Assembly: GCF_001437255.1 (NCBI RefSeq)
Contig: NZ_JQBD01000002.1
Coordinates: 1-63,155 of the forward strand
Origin: Pediococcus damnosus
Lineage (GTDB): Bacteria > Bacillota > Bacilli > Lactobacillales > Lactobacillaceae
Length of the DNA stretch: 63,155 bases
Direction: 5' to 3'
Below are positions 50,726 to 60,193 of the stretch, in pieces. A program made the translations under genes and the position numbers. How positions within the stretch are numbered: the stretch's first letter is position 1; each line of letters begins with the position of its first letter. The notes beneath the pieces are model-generated. The model had not been told where the DNA came from and did not search any database. It saw only the letters and a list, made by a program, of their open reading frames with translations.

Positions 50726-50779
50726 AAAAGAAACCAATTCAAATGTGTATTACTGCACATTTGAGTTGGTTTCTTTTTT
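50726..50779. terminator. Bidirectional intrinsic terminator
   Basis: Long stem AAAGAAACCAATTCAAATGTG / CACATTTGAGTTGGTTTCTTT (one mismatch) with flanking T-runs, between the NmrA gene and the lipoprotein gene. Confidence 0.85.
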
Positions 50780-50820
50780 AAACTACTTTATTTTTTTATT
50801 TGGTCCAGGGATTTCATTTA

Positions 50821-51894
50821 CTAATCCTCTTCTGACTTAGATTCATCGCCATACTTAAAGTCCTGCAATTGCATAGCAACCGCTTTGTTTGGATAAGCAT
50901 TCAAGGTAAACCAAGCCCCAGCACCTCCGGCTGTCATCATCACCGGAATTTGGCAACCATCATAATAATGATAACGCACATATTCATACGTACCATCGCC
51001 AGCTGTCTGATGTGCGCCCCGAACATCAAGCCACTTAATATTTTGAATTTTGAGATACGTAAGCTTAACGTCGCTAATCTTTGATTCTGGTTGACTATCA
51101 ACTTTTTTATCAGAGGTATCATAATAATACCAAGTTCCTTGATACGCGTTTGGCCAACGTTGTGGGGAAACCTTCACAGAACTGCTAACATCCGTATTTA
51201 ATGAAGCATCCGTCAATACTGCTGGCCTTGTTCCTGTAACAATTCCAGCAAATCCGGCTTGAAGATCTCCATTTTGAGTATCTTGAACTTCTAAAGTATT
51301 GCCATTAGTTGTTTGCGTCATCAAAACAACTGGTCGTTTATTGTGAATACAGAATAAATAACTGGTTGGAAAATTAGTTCCCGGTTTACCACCCGTTGCC
51401 ACTGCGACAATTTGAAATTCATTTCCATTTTCTCCATTTGTAGACCAGGTTAGATTAATTTTGCGACTTCCCCATTTAACCTTGCCATCTAATTGACCAT
51501 TCTTAATTACATCAGGAAATACATACCCTAAATGATTGGGTTTCTCACCATTATATGTTCCCTTATAGGTTTGGCCCATTTCTGATTGCCATGTCTGCAT
51601 AAATTTGGCAAGCTTTTGTTCCTTAGTCTTATTCCAAATTGTTGTAGATACCGGTTTAGATTGTGCAACAACTTTTTTCTCACTGCTACTACTTTCACTG
51701 ACCTGTGAACTCACTTTATTAGTCTTTTTCGTTACCACCGATGACCGAGACTCCTTGGAACTCGGCTTGCGTGAGTGGCTAGCTGCATTCGTTGAACAGC
51801 CACCCAATAGCAAAACGCCAATTAACATACTCCACCATATTTTTTTCATACCTTTTTGAATGAACCTGTTTTTCATTCTGCCAAATTCATTCAT
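50821..51894 (-). CDS. Lipoprotein with DUF4767-like domain
   Basis: Surface lipoprotein of up to 357 aa. The lipobox LLGGC follows a hydrophobic signal segment (WWSMLIGVLLLGGC), then a Ser/Lys-rich linker (about 37-90). The folded part begins WNKTKEQKLAKFMQTWQSEMGQTYKGTYNG, a pattern I associate with DUF4767, found in lactobacillar surface proteins of unknown role. The start may be at 51894 or nearer the signal sequence at 51849. The same domain appears in the protein at 61051. The last 100 residues are a second, uncharacterised region. Confidence 0.75.
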   Translation of the reverse strand: MNEFGRMKNRFIQKGMKKIWWSMLIGVLLLGGCSTNAASHSRKPSSKESRSSVVTKKTNKVSSQVSESSSSEKKVVAQSKPVSTTIWNKTKEQKLAKFMQTWQSEMGQTYKGTYNGEKPNHLGYVFPDVIKNGQLDGKVKWGSRKINLTWSTNGENGNEFQIVAVATGGKPGTNFPTSYLFCIHNKRPVVLMTQTTNGNTLEVQDTQNGDLQAGFAGIVTGTRPAVLTDASLNTDVSSSVKVSPQRWPNAYQGTWYYYDTSDKKVDSQPESKISDVKLTYLKIQNIKWLDVRGAHQTAGDGTYEYVRYHYYDGCQIPVMMTAGGAGAWFTLNAYPNKAVAMQLQDFKYGDESKSEED

Positions 51895-51996
51895 CCTCCT
51901 ATTCTTTTGATGATTTCTTGCCTACTACTTTAATGATTCGAAACTCACGTGGTATAAAAATTATGTAATGAACTGATACCGTATAAATTATAGCAT

Positions 51997-52021
51997 AAAA
52001 AAGCCCTTACATAGTAAGGAC
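51997..52021 (-). terminator. Intrinsic terminator of the permease gene
   Basis: Stem GCCCTTAC / GTAAGGAC with a three-base loop and six T on the minus strand; it lies 22 bases beyond the permease stop. Confidence 0.8.
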
Positions 52022-52043
52022 TCTAAGGCTTTATCTATTTGAT

Positions 52044-53438
52044 TCAATCTTGTTGAACGTTTTTACCCCAGTGGCGAACCAGATAAATCAGAGTCGCTAC
52101 AATTAAGACTGCCGCGCCCACAAATACCGAAATTCTGGTATCAGGGTTAACAAACATAAAGGCCACAATGACGGTTAACATCACCAGCGCAAAGTAATTT
52201 GAATATGGGTAAAATGGTAGTTTAAACGGATGCGTCATCATGATTTCAGAATTGTTTTTTCTAAATCGAAGTTCTGCCAAAAGAATCACGAACCAGGGCA
52301 CCATTCCAGGCAAAACTGAGGAACTGAAAACAACCACAAACAGATTTGAAGTCGACTTACTGTAGATTGTGGCCACTGTATCAATAACAAACCCAATCAA
52401 TATCCCGCCCGAAATGCCGAGAATGGCTATATTAGGCACAATTCGTTTCGATAACTTTCCAAAAAAACTTGGGGCATCCCCTTCATGCGCCAGTTTAAAA
52501 AGCATCCGACTAGATGAATAAATCCCAGAATTGGCTCCCGATAAAGCAGCCGTTAAGACAACAAAATTAATTACCGAGGCCGCCGAAGTGATTCCCACTT
52601 TGGCAAACGTAGAGACAAAAGGTGACCCCACTGAACTAAGCTGATTCCAAGGATAAATGGTCACAATCACGAAAATTGCCCCAACATAAAAAATTAAAAT
52701 TCGCCATAACACGGATTTGACCGATTTCACAATGGCCTCTTGCGGGTTGGCAACTTCTCCCGCCGAAATTCCCAGCAATTCGATGCCTTGATAGGAACCC
52801 ACAATGATTGACATGGAAAAGAAAAAGCCTTTAAATCCGCCCGTAAAAAAACCGCCATGGCTCCAAAGATTACTAAAACCAACGGGATGACCGCCGTTTC
52901 CAAAGCCAAAGAAAATGATCATAAAACCTAACAGAATCATCATAATGATTGTAATCACTTTGATCATCGCAAACCAAAACTCCAGCGACCCATATGCCTT
53001 GGCACTAGCCAGGTTGGCAAGAACCAGAAATAAGATTATGCATATTCCCGCTATAAACGGGTTAATTTTTGGCCACCAATACTTAAGATACTCAGTTGCA
53101 GCCACAACTTCTGACATTCCCACCACTATGTATTCAAAAACATTGGCCCACTTAGCGAGGTACCCCGCAATGGGATGGACATACTCAGTCGCATAATCGG
53201 CAAACGAACCCGTCCCAGGATTAACATAAACCATTTCACCAAGCGCTCGCATGACAATGTACAAAATCAAGCCTACAAACATGTAAGCTAAAAGAACTGA
53301 TGGCCCGGTCCATTTAATTGTTGAGGCGGATCCCATAAACAGCCCAACACCGATCGCGCCTCCCAATGAGATCATTTCCATCTGGCCAGCCGTCATTGAA
53401 CGCTGTAACTTTGGTGCTTGATTTGCTTTTTGTTTCAT
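52044..53438 (-). CDS. Amino acid permease, APC superfamily (AAT family)
   Basis: Importer of 464 aa with twelve membrane segments. The N-terminus shows the AAT signature MISLGGAIGVGLFMGSASTIKWTGPSVLLAY and GEMVYVNPGTGSFADYATEYVHPIAGYLAKW. Members take up amino acids such as aromatic residues, GABA or D-alanine/D-serine with protons; the substrate is not predictable. GGAGGAAATT precedes the ATG at 53438. Confidence 0.9.
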   Translation of the reverse strand: MKQKANQAPKLQRSMTAGQMEMISLGGAIGVGLFMGSASTIKWTGPSVLLAYMFVGLILYIVMRALGEMVYVNPGTGSFADYATEYVHPIAGYLAKWANVFEYIVVGMSEVVAATEYLKYWWPKINPFIAGICIILFLVLANLASAKAYGSLEFWFAMIKVITIIMMILLGFMIIFFGFGNGGHPVGFSNLWSHGGFFTGGFKGFFFSMSIIVGSYQGIELLGISAGEVANPQEAIVKSVKSVLWRILIFYVGAIFVIVTIYPWNQLSSVGSPFVSTFAKVGITSAASVINFVVLTAALSGANSGIYSSSRMLFKLAHEGDAPSFFGKLSKRIVPNIAILGISGGILIGFVIDTVATIYSKSTSNLFVVVFSSSVLPGMVPWFVILLAELRFRKNNSEIMMTHPFKLPFYPYSNYFALVMLTVIVAFMFVNPDTRISVFVGAAVLIVATLIYLVRHWGKNVQQD

Positions 53439-53568
53439 AATTTCCTCCAAAGTTAAAAAGTGGTTTTAGCCTATGTAAATTTAACTAATCCGCTTATTCA
53501 ATAACGCTAATATTAATATAGTAAGATATAATCTAGTTTCAATCAAACTGAATTGGTCTTTTAAAATC

Positions 53569-53594
53569 AAAAAAAGCCCTTCAAAAAGAAGGAC
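53569..53594 (-). terminator. Intrinsic terminator of the aldo-keto reductase gene
   Basis: Stem GCCCTTC / GAAGGAC with a five-base loop and a T-run on the minus strand. Confidence 0.75.
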
Positions 53595-53637
53595 TTCTCA
53601 TACACTCCAATTCTATTTTCAACATGCGGCCAACTTT

Positions 53638-54660
53638 TTATTTCTTTTCGTCAACCAATACAGTTCCTTGATCTGGATTATGATCACCCGCACCCACAAT
53701 TTCGTGGGGAACGTACAACTCTTCCAAATAGTTAATATCATCTTGGGTAAGATGAATCGACAAGGCTTTAACTGCATCATCCAAATGGTTAGCCTTGGTA
53801 GAACCAACGATTGGCGCCGTAACCCCTTTTGCCCATTGCCAAGCTAAGGCAATTTGGCTCATCGAAACGCCGTACTTTTTTGCCAGTTCATCCACACGCT
53901 TAACAATTCCTAAATCTTCACTTTCAGCACGATCATATTTGCCCATCGCGACTCGGTCCGTTTGACTACGCAACGTGTTTACTTGCCATTCACGATGACT
54001 TAAGTGCCCAGCAGCTAACGGACTGTACGGCATAAGGGAAACACCCCATTGCTTACAAATTGGAATTAATTCTCGTTCATCTTCGCGATATAACAAATTA
54101 TAGTGATTCTCCATTGTCTGAAATTGAGCCCAGCCATGATCTTTAGCAACTTGCTGCATGTTATGAAACTGATAACCATACATTGCCGAAGCACCAATTG
54201 CCCGTACTTTACCAGATTGAATTAAATCATTGAGTGCCGACATTGTTTCTTCAATTGGGGTGTCATAATCGAACCGATGAATAATATACAAATCTAAATA
54301 ATCGGTTCCTAATCGCTTTAAAGAGCCCTCAACTTCACGATGAATGGCCTCATTAGAAAGCCGACCAGGATTGAAATAAACTTTCGAAGCCAAAACAACT
54401 TTGTCACGGGCCACTTGATTTTCTTTTAATGCCCTACCTAAATATTCTTCGCTCGTTCCTTTTGAATAAACATTAGCCGTATCAAAAAAATTGATTCCTA
54501 GGTTTAAGGCATGTTTGATAATCTTTTCACTGTCTGGATAGTCAAGACTCCAATCGTGCATGGTTCCAGGCTTGCCAAAACTCATCGCTCCGATACATAT
54601 CTTGGAAACCTGAATATCCGTTTTTCCTAGTTTTGCGTACTGCATATCCGTATTCGCCAT
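53638..54660 (-). CDS. Aldo/keto reductase
   Basis: NADPH-dependent TIM-barrel reductase of 340 aa. The catalytic tetrad is visible: Asp and Tyr in FFDTANVYSKGTSEEYLGRAL, Lys in VVLASKVYF, and His in YIIHRFDYDTP. It is of the YajO/IolS-like long type, with the coenzyme loop VGSTKANHLDDAV. Likely detoxifies aldehydes or reduces sugars. Single gene with its own terminator. Confidence 0.9.
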   Translation of the reverse strand: MANTDMQYAKLGKTDIQVSKICIGAMSFGKPGTMHDWSLDYPDSEKIIKHALNLGINFFDTANVYSKGTSEEYLGRALKENQVARDKVVLASKVYFNPGRLSNEAIHREVEGSLKRLGTDYLDLYIIHRFDYDTPIEETMSALNDLIQSGKVRAIGASAMYGYQFHNMQQVAKDHGWAQFQTMENHYNLLYREDERELIPICKQWGVSLMPYSPLAAGHLSHREWQVNTLRSQTDRVAMGKYDRAESEDLGIVKRVDELAKKYGVSMSQIALAWQWAKGVTAPIVGSTKANHLDDAVKALSIHLTQDDINYLEELYVPHEIVGAGDHNPDQGTVLVDEKK

Positions 54661-54797
54661 TCTAAATTCTCCAATCTAGTTTTTATCCAACTTAACCACT
54701 TTTAAATTCTGGTCAATCAATGCTAATAAAGCGTTTTCTTAGTTTCACAGTAGATTCTACTCCTTGAAGTACACTTCAAGTCAAGTAATCCACAATT

Positions 54798-54854
54798 ATA
54801 AAAAAATTACCTCGAAAGTTTCACAGTAACTTTCGGGGTATAGGTATTTTTTTA
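54798..54854. terminator. Bidirectional-type hairpin terminator
   Basis: Stem CTCGAAAGTTT / AACTTTCGGGG with seven T on each outer side; it ends the SDR gene transcript on the minus strand. Confidence 0.75.
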
Positions 54855-54897
54855 TAAAATTTTAAAAGCAGTAACTCACTTATAAATCAGCAATGAA

Positions 54898-55644
54898 TTA
54901 CCAAGGTAACTTTCCGTCTTCTTCAGTAAATGTGCCATTAAGATCATTTTTAGGATCACTCGCAAGTTCAACTGCGCGTTTGGCACCTTGCTCTACACCC
55001 TGAGCGCCATTAGCCTGGAACGCCTTTTTATTAATTAAATCAGTCGCTGTCATCCCAGGATTAATTGAATTTATCGTCACATTTGTATCCTTTAATTCTT
55101 TGCTGTACGCAATTGTCATAGAATTAACGGCTGTTTTTGAAGCTGGATAAGCAAACGCATCAAATTTGTATAACATCGAGGATGGATCCGAAGCCAGTGT
55201 GAGAGAACCCATGTCACTGGCCACGTTGATGATTTTACCAAACGGAGCCTTTTTTAATAAAGGCAGCGCAGCATTTGTCATTGCAACTGTCCCAAAAAAG
55301 TTAGTATCAAAAACTTTGTGTAAGGCGGCCGAAGTTGTTTCACTTGGCTTACTTTGAGGACCACCAAGCCCCGCATTATTAATTAAAATATTTAAATAAC
55401 CGTATTTTTGATCAATCGTTTTGATTGCCAGATCAATACTTTCTTGTGAGGTGACATCACAATTAACCAAATCAGCATCAACACCCTGATCTTTTAAATC
55501 AGCGATTGCTTTTTTCCCTAATTTCATATCGTAGGCGCCAATAAAAATATGTTGCCCACGTTTGCCTAATTGCTTCGCATATTCAAATCCTAATCCACGT
55601 TCTGCACCTGTAATTAAAGTGATAATTTGTGTTTGACTACTCAT
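54898..55644 (-). CDS. Short-chain dehydrogenase/reductase
   Basis: SDR of 248 aa with nucleotide loop TGAERGLGFEYAKQLG, NNAG in INNAGLGGPQ, and the catalytic YxxxK in FAYPASKTAVNSMT. The C-terminus ends NGTFTEEDGKLPW, typical of carbonyl-reductase-like SDRs. GGAGG nine bases before the ATG at 55644. No close regulator gene; the TetR gene at 55870 is 225 bases upstream in the same orientation. Confidence 0.9.
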   Translation of the reverse strand: MSSQTQIITLITGAERGLGFEYAKQLGKRGQHIFIGAYDMKLGKKAIADLKDQGVDADLVNCDVTSQESIDLAIKTIDQKYGYLNILINNAGLGGPQSKPSETTSAALHKVFDTNFFGTVAMTNAALPLLKKAPFGKIINVASDMGSLTLASDPSSMLYKFDAFAYPASKTAVNSMTIAYSKELKDTNVTINSINPGMTATDLINKKAFQANGAQGVEQGAKRAVELASDPKNDLNGTFTEEDGKLPW

Positions 55645-55869
55645 AAACATTTGCCTCCAAATTTAATTTATTATTCAAAGTCCTTATTCCAACTTTATTT
55701 TAAGTGTCTGGCTATTCTTTGTTAATTTAATTGTGAAACATTTGTCTTTCCTATGTTACATAAGAATTTTAAATTAATTGTTCTTCATTTGAATCAAAAA
55801 AATGACCGCAAATTCTTTACAAGTTCACCAAAAAATTTGAGTCATTTATTAAGATTCAGGGAAAACGCC

Positions 55870-56442
55870 TTAATCATTGAATTTATCACCAAAAACTAAT
55901 CGTAAAATTTGTGATCCTGTCACGTCTTCTCTCCGATAGCGTTTTTGAAAAATATTATTACCATTCCTCCGCGCCACTGCAAAAATCGATGCAATGTAGA
56001 GACTGGCATCGATTTTTGGTAGTACCCCAGTATCAATAGCCGTTTGAAATAACTGCACAACAGGATTTTTCGGATCATTTAACCCATCACCATCAAAATC
56101 TGGCAAAAACTTAATTTGCTCAATAATCCCCAAACTGTCTGGATTGGCCACGGCAAATTCAGTTAACACTTGGACATAATGAATTAATCGTGTTTTCACT
56201 GGCAATTCAGTATCGATGACACCTGCTTCAACAATCAATTTTTCTAATTTTTGTTGTTCACGATTAAACACGGCCATTAATAAAGCCTGTTTACTGGCAA
56301 AATATGTGTACAAAGAAGATTGCCCAATCCCAACCCTTTTTGCCACTTTTGTTGTGGACACTGCGGCCGCTCCTTCGTGAGTGATGATAGCCGCTGTTTC
56401 TGCTAATATTTGTTGTCGCTTATTTTCGTTTTTAATTTTCAT
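55870..56442 (-). CDS. TetR-family repressor, probably translated from a leaderless mRNA
   Basis: Regulator of 190 aa with the TetR HTH ILAETAAIITHEGAAAVSTTKVAKRVGIGQSSLYTYFASKQALL and a helical ligand domain. No ribosome binding site precedes the ATG at 56442; instead, the promoter (56449-56477) would place the transcript start on the A of the ATG. It is divergent from an NmrA-like gene whose promoter holds two copies of an ACCGATA-type palindrome, the expected operators of this repressor. Confidence 0.88.
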   Translation of the reverse strand: MKIKNENKRQQILAETAAIITHEGAAAVSTTKVAKRVGIGQSSLYTYFASKQALLMAVFNREQQKLEKLIVEAGVIDTELPVKTRLIHYVQVLTEFAVANPDSLGIIEQIKFLPDFDGDGLNDPKNPVVQLFQTAIDTGVLPKIDASLYIASIFAVARRNGNNIFQKRYRREDVTGSQILRLVFGDKFND

Positions 56443-56448
56443 ATGTTT

Positions 56449-56477
56449 AGCATACACGAAAAAAATTGCGTGTTCAA
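56449..56477 (-). promoter_or_regulatory. Promoter of tetR giving a leaderless transcript
   Basis: On the minus strand TTGAAC (56472-56477) and TATGCT (56449-56454) are 17 bases apart. Six bases follow the -10 element before the ATG at 56442, so transcription should start at or next to the initiation codon. Confidence 0.6.
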
Positions 56478-56479
56478 TC

Positions 56480-56540
56480 TTGACAACCGATAAATCTATC
56501 GGTTATAATCTTCTTTGTTATAAACGATAAATCTATCGGT
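56480..56540 (+). promoter_or_regulatory. TetR-controlled promoter with two operators
   Basis: TTGACA (56480-56485) and TATAAT (56504-56509) with 18-base spacing. Operator 1, AACCGATAAATCTATCGGTT (56485-56504), fills the spacer exactly; operator 2, ACGATAAATCTATCGGT (56524-56540), lies between the transcript start and the ribosome binding site. Both are palindromes with the core CGATAAATCTATCG. Confidence 0.85.
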
Positions 56541-56557
56541 AAAGGAGATCTTTCATT

Positions 56558-57478
56558 TTGAAAATTACACTTTTAGGTTCTGTCGGAAATATTAATCAGT
56601 ACACAATTCCTGTCTTAGTCAATGCAGGGCATGCTGTCACCGTTATCACGCATTCTGAGAAGCGAACAGCTGCAATTAAAGCATTAGGCGCCATTCCGGC
56701 CGTTGGTTCAATGACTGATGAAGCATTTTTAACCTCACAATTCACTGACGCAGATGCTATTTATTTAATGCTGAGTGGTGGAGCTAACAACGACGCCTTG
56801 CAGGCTGCAAAGACCCAAGGACAAATATTTTACAATGCGGTCAAGACAGCCAACGTCAAGAATATTGTTGATCTCAGTAGTATCGGTGCCGATTCGACTT
56901 ATGAAAAAGTTGGCGCCCTATCTTACTACCATTTTATTGAAGATGCTTTGAATCAATTAACAGATGTCAACATTGCCTTCCTTCGTCCAGTCGGTTTTTA
57001 TTCTAATTTATACAGTAATATTGCAACAATTAGACAGGATCAGCAAATTGTTTCCACAGTTCCAATTAATATCAAACGTGTTTTTGCTGCTCCAAAGGAT
57101 ATTGCGACCAAAATAGTCGCTTTGTTACAAGCAACACCCAAAGGTCACACCATTAATTATGTTATCAGTGATGAAATTACCGGCCAACAGATGCTATCAA
57201 CATTTCGGGATGTTCTCAATATGCCCCAGCTAAAATACGTTACAATCAGTGATGAACAATTACAAGCGGGAATGATCAAACAGGGCGTCCCAAAAAATGT
57301 TGCTGAAGCACTGACAATCATGAATCGTGCCCAACGAAATCCCGAAAAATTCTATACCGATTTGCGTGCCCACCAACCTGAATTCGGACAAGTTAAATTT
57401 ACAGATTTTGCAAAAGAATTTGCGGATGTTTACAACGGTACGGCACAGGGAAAATCAAATACATTGGCAGATCATTAA
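56558..57478 (+). CDS. NmrA-like NAD(P)H-binding protein
   Basis: Protein of 306 aa of the NmrA/HSCARG type of atypical SDRs. The N-terminal Rossmann strand reads KITLLGSVGNINQYTIPVLVNAG, a degenerate GxxGxxG loop, followed by VDLSSIGAD and IAFLRPVGFYSNLYSNI. It starts with TTG after AAAGGAG. The tight double-operator promoter implies it is induced strongly when the TetR ligand is present. It could be a quinone reductase or a redox sensor. Confidence 0.82.
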   Translation: MKITLLGSVGNINQYTIPVLVNAGHAVTVITHSEKRTAAIKALGAIPAVGSMTDEAFLTSQFTDADAIYLMLSGGANNDALQAAKTQGQIFYNAVKTANVKNIVDLSSIGADSTYEKVGALSYYHFIEDALNQLTDVNIAFLRPVGFYSNLYSNIATIRQDQQIVSTVPINIKRVFAAPKDIATKIVALLQATPKGHTINYVISDEITGQQMLSTFRDVLNMPQLKYVTISDEQLQAGMIKQGVPKNVAEALTIMNRAQRNPEKFYTDLRAHQPEFGQVKFTDFAKEFADVYNGTAQGKSNTLADH

Positions 57479-57699
57479 TAGTTGTTACACACATTGCTTG
57501 TCTTCCACAGACAATCGTTTAATCTTTCATGACTTAAAACCTTTTATAAAGGAATGAAAAAATTCGTTTTCACAACTTATTTGTAATATTCTCTCCAGAT
57601 AAAATAGTATTTTTAGTAATTTTAAATTTAAATTCTTAACGTAAGGAACATAAAAGTTTAAAATAAACCTGTTACTATTTTTAAATGGAGGGAAAAATT

Positions 57700-58878
57700 G
57701 TGTTAGAAAAAACAGTTTATAAGAAATTATTGAGTCATGCGTTTGATTTTCCAGTGACCGTAAAGTATTGGGATGGCAAATCCGAAACTTATGGTGAAGG
57801 TACGCCTCAAGCTGAAATTGACATTAACAAAGAACTTTCAATGAAGGAAGTTGCTAAACATGCAACTTTAACTTTGGGTGAAGCTTATATGAATGGTGAC
57901 ATTGATATTAAAGGCTCAATCCAACAGGTTGTTGCTTCAGCCTACCGCCAATCTGGCAGTTTTATGCACGATAAGAGCTTTCTGAAGTTTATCCCCAAAC
58001 AAGGACATTCAGAAAAAGAAAACACAAAAGATATTCAGAGCCATTATGATATCGGTAATGATTTCTATAAATTATGGCTAGACCCAACCCTAACCTATTC
58101 ATGCGCCTACTTTGAACACGACGATGATACCTTAGAGCAAGCACAGTTAAACAAAATTAACCACATTTTGAAAAAGTTAAAACCAGAACGTGGTAAAACT
58201 TTACTTGATATTGGTTCTGGTTGGGGAACCCTCCTCTACATTGCGGCCGAAGATTATGGCCTTCATGCTACTGGTGTCACGCTTAGCGAGGAACAATATA
58301 AATATACGAAGGACCAAATCCAAAAACGCGGTCTGGAAGATTTAGTTGATGTTAAATTAGAAGACTACCGTGAAACCACCGGCCAGTTCGACTACATCAC
58401 CAGTGTCGGGATGTTCGAACATGTTGGCAAAGATAACCTCCCTGGCTACTTTAAAAAAGTTAACGAGCTCTTAAAACCAGGTGCTCGTGCTCTGATTCAT
58501 GGCATTACTGGCCAACATAATGGTGCCGGAGTTGATCCATGGTTAACCAAGTATATTTTCCCTGGCGGCTACATTCCCAGTGTTTCTAAAAATCTTGATT
58601 ACATGATTGAAGCAAATCTTCAAATTGATGATTTGGAACCCCTTCGTCGTCATTATCAAAAGACCCTTGAAATTTGGGATCACAACTTTAACGGGGTCCG
58701 TGATCAGGTCCGTGATATGTTTGACGAACGTTTCTGCCGGATGTGGGACCTTTATCTCCAAGCTGCTGCTGCTTCATTTGAAGCTGGTAACATTGATGTG
58801 ATGCAGTTCTTACTAACCAAAGCCCCAAGTGGTGAAGGTTTGCCAATGACCCGTGATTATATGTACACAGAAAAATAA
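57700..58878 (+). CDS. cfa: Cyclopropane-fatty-acyl-phospholipid synthase
   Basis: Enzyme of 392 aa that adds a methylene group from S-adenosylmethionine to unsaturated acyl chains of membrane lipids, giving acid and stress tolerance. SAM-binding motif [20 protein letters not shown] near residue 170, the segment [26 protein letters not shown] before it, and [15 protein letters not shown] after it. The N-terminal lipid-binding domain is present. GTG at 57700 with GGAGGG seven bases upstream is preferred over the ATG at 57685, which would overlap that site. A weak promoter TTGTAA-18-TAGTAT lies near 57580. Confidence 0.94.
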   Translation: MLEKTVYKKLLSHAFDFPVTVKYWDGKSETYGEGTPQAEIDINKELSMKEVAKHATLTLGEAYMNGDIDIKGSIQQVVASAYRQSGSFMHDKSFLKFIPKQGHSEKENTKDIQSHYDIGNDFYKLWLDPTLTYSCAYFEHDDDTLEQAQLNKINHILKKLKPERGKTLLDIGSGWGTLLYIAAEDYGLHATGVTLSEEQYKYTKDQIQKRGLEDLVDVKLEDYRETTGQFDYITSVGMFEHVGKDNLPGYFKKVNELLKPGARALIHGITGQHNGAGVDPWLTKYIFPGGYIPSVSKNLDYMIEANLQIDDLEPLRRHYQKTLEIWDHNFNGVRDQVRDMFDERFCRMWDLYLQAAAASFEAGNIDVMQFLLTKAPSGEGLPMTRDYMYTEK

Positions 58879-58885
58879 TTAGCTA

Positions 58886-58923
58886 CAAAAAGAAGCAGAA
58901 TAATTCTATTCTGCTTCTTTTTT
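58886..58923 (+). terminator. Intrinsic terminator of cfa
   Basis: Stem AAGAAGCAGAAT / ATTCTGCTTCTT with six-base loop and T-run. Confidence 0.85.
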
Positions 58924-58952
58924 CGTGGTTATCTTTTAGCTAACCTTGTTTA

Positions 58953-59543
58953 CTAATTTCGATTAAATTTTATAGGTTTTAACACATATATCAAAAAGAT
59001 TGCTAACATCAATAAAAAGCCACTTAATACTCCATCAATCCGGTCATTTCTTTCTGAAGTTTGTGGTAAAACACTAGATTTAGATACCGTCCGCGAATTA
59101 TTAGTAACCACTGAACTCTGTGGTTGACTATTACTGCTGCTTACTGTTTTGATTGAATTTGCATTACTTGTATTTCGGTCATTTTCTTTAGTAGCCTGCA
59201 CGTTCTTAGATTGTGCTTGCGTACCGGATATTTTACTAGTTTCCTTATATGCAGTTGTCCTTTTTGCACTAATTTCATAAGGTACAGAGGACATTTTGCT
59301 GGATCTTTGGCTGGAACTATTTTCACTTGAATTCATCGTTATATGTGGCCTGCTGGTTTCGAATGGTACAGATTGCGCTCCAGACGTTAAACTAGATTCC
59401 TCACTGGAATCAAGCTCGGCACTATTCCCATTAGCATTCGTACTAGCATTCGTACTAGCATTCGCAACCCCTACAGAACCACCTACTCCAATTAAACATA
59501 CCAATGTGGCAAAGATTAAAGAATTTTTCTTGATTTTTCGCAT
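58953..59543 (-). CDS. Sortase-anchored Ser-rich surface protein (LPQTS)
   Basis: Secreted cell-wall protein of 196 aa. Signal peptide RKIKKNSLIFATLVCLIGVGGSVGVANA, a short repeat ASTNASTNA, then a low-complexity Ser/Asn/Thr-rich stalk with repeated SVPFET/SVPYEI-like pieces, and a C-terminal sorting signal LPQTSERNDR, hydrophobic segment FLLMLAIFLIYVL and basic tail KPIKFNRN. LPQT-x-E agrees with the L. plantarum-type sortase motif. GGGGGAG precedes the ATG at 59543. No adhesive domain is recognisable; it may be a spacer or small stalk protein. Confidence 0.85.
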   Translation of the reverse strand: MRKIKKNSLIFATLVCLIGVGGSVGVANASTNASTNANGNSAELDSSEESSLTSGAQSVPFETSRPHITMNSSENSSSQRSSKMSSVPYEISAKRTTAYKETSKISGTQAQSKNVQATKENDRNTSNANSIKTVSSSNSQPQSSVVTNNSRTVSKSSVLPQTSERNDRIDGVLSGFLLMLAIFLIYVLKPIKFNRN

Positions 59544-59672
59544 AACAAACTCCCCCAAAATTTATTGGAATCAACACCAATTCAGATGGCAATTTCACCT
59601 ACATGTTAACACTAATTCAATTAAGCATCCGTTCAATTTTAAATCAACTAGAGATTCATTGGATGCTCGAAC

Positions 59673-59712
59673 TTGACATTATTCCAAAAAAGATATTTAA
59701 TGGACAAGTCCA
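59673..59712 (+). promoter_or_regulatory. Promoter and operator of the MarR-YczE operon
   Basis: TTGACA (59673-59678) and TTTAAT (59696-59701) with 17-base spacing, followed directly by the palindrome TGGACAAGTCCA (59701-59712), which overlaps the expected transcript start and is a good binding site for the MarR protein. Confidence 0.6.
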
Positions 59713-59761
59713 CTAGTTTTGAAAACATAACTATTTAACTCAAAAAATTGGAGGAAAACTC

Positions 59762-60193
59762 ATGGAACTATTTGAATTTAGTAAATACATTTCGTCAGTT
59801 TATCGACAATCTAAAAATGACTTCAAACAAAAAATTACCGAACTAGATGTCCGAGCCACTCAAAGCGATTTACTGATGTTTATTCATGATCATCCCGGCT
59901 TGACCCAACGTCAAATTGCCGGTGACATGACGCTTGATGCAAGCTTAGTAACTAAAGATATCAAATTACTAATCGATAAAGGTTGGGTACAAAGAAAAGT
60001 TGATGCCAACGACCGGCGAGCTCGCGTAATCACGTTGACTGAAACTGGCGCAGAATTGGCTCAACAATTACAAAAGACAATGGGCGATTGGTGGGCTGAT
60101 TTATTTCAACGGAATCCAGAAATTGATAGTGACGTCTTAGGCCATCAATTGGTGTTAGTTCGGAAAGCATTGGAGGAAAAACAAAATGAATAA
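59762..60193 (+). CDS. MarR-family transcriptional regulator
   Basis: Regulator of 143 aa with HTH LTQRQIAGDMTLDASLVTKDIKLLIDKGWVQRKVDANDRRARVITLTETG. Its last codons overlap the start of the following membrane protein gene by eight bases, so the two are translationally coupled. GGAGG precedes the ATG. Ligand unknown. Confidence 0.88.
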   Translation: MELFEFSKYISSVYRQSKNDFKQKITELDVRATQSDLLMFIHDHPGLTQRQIAGDMTLDASLVTKDIKLLIDKGWVQRKVDANDRRARVITLTETGAELAQQLQKTMGDWWADLFQRNPEIDSDVLGHQLVLVRKALEEKQNE

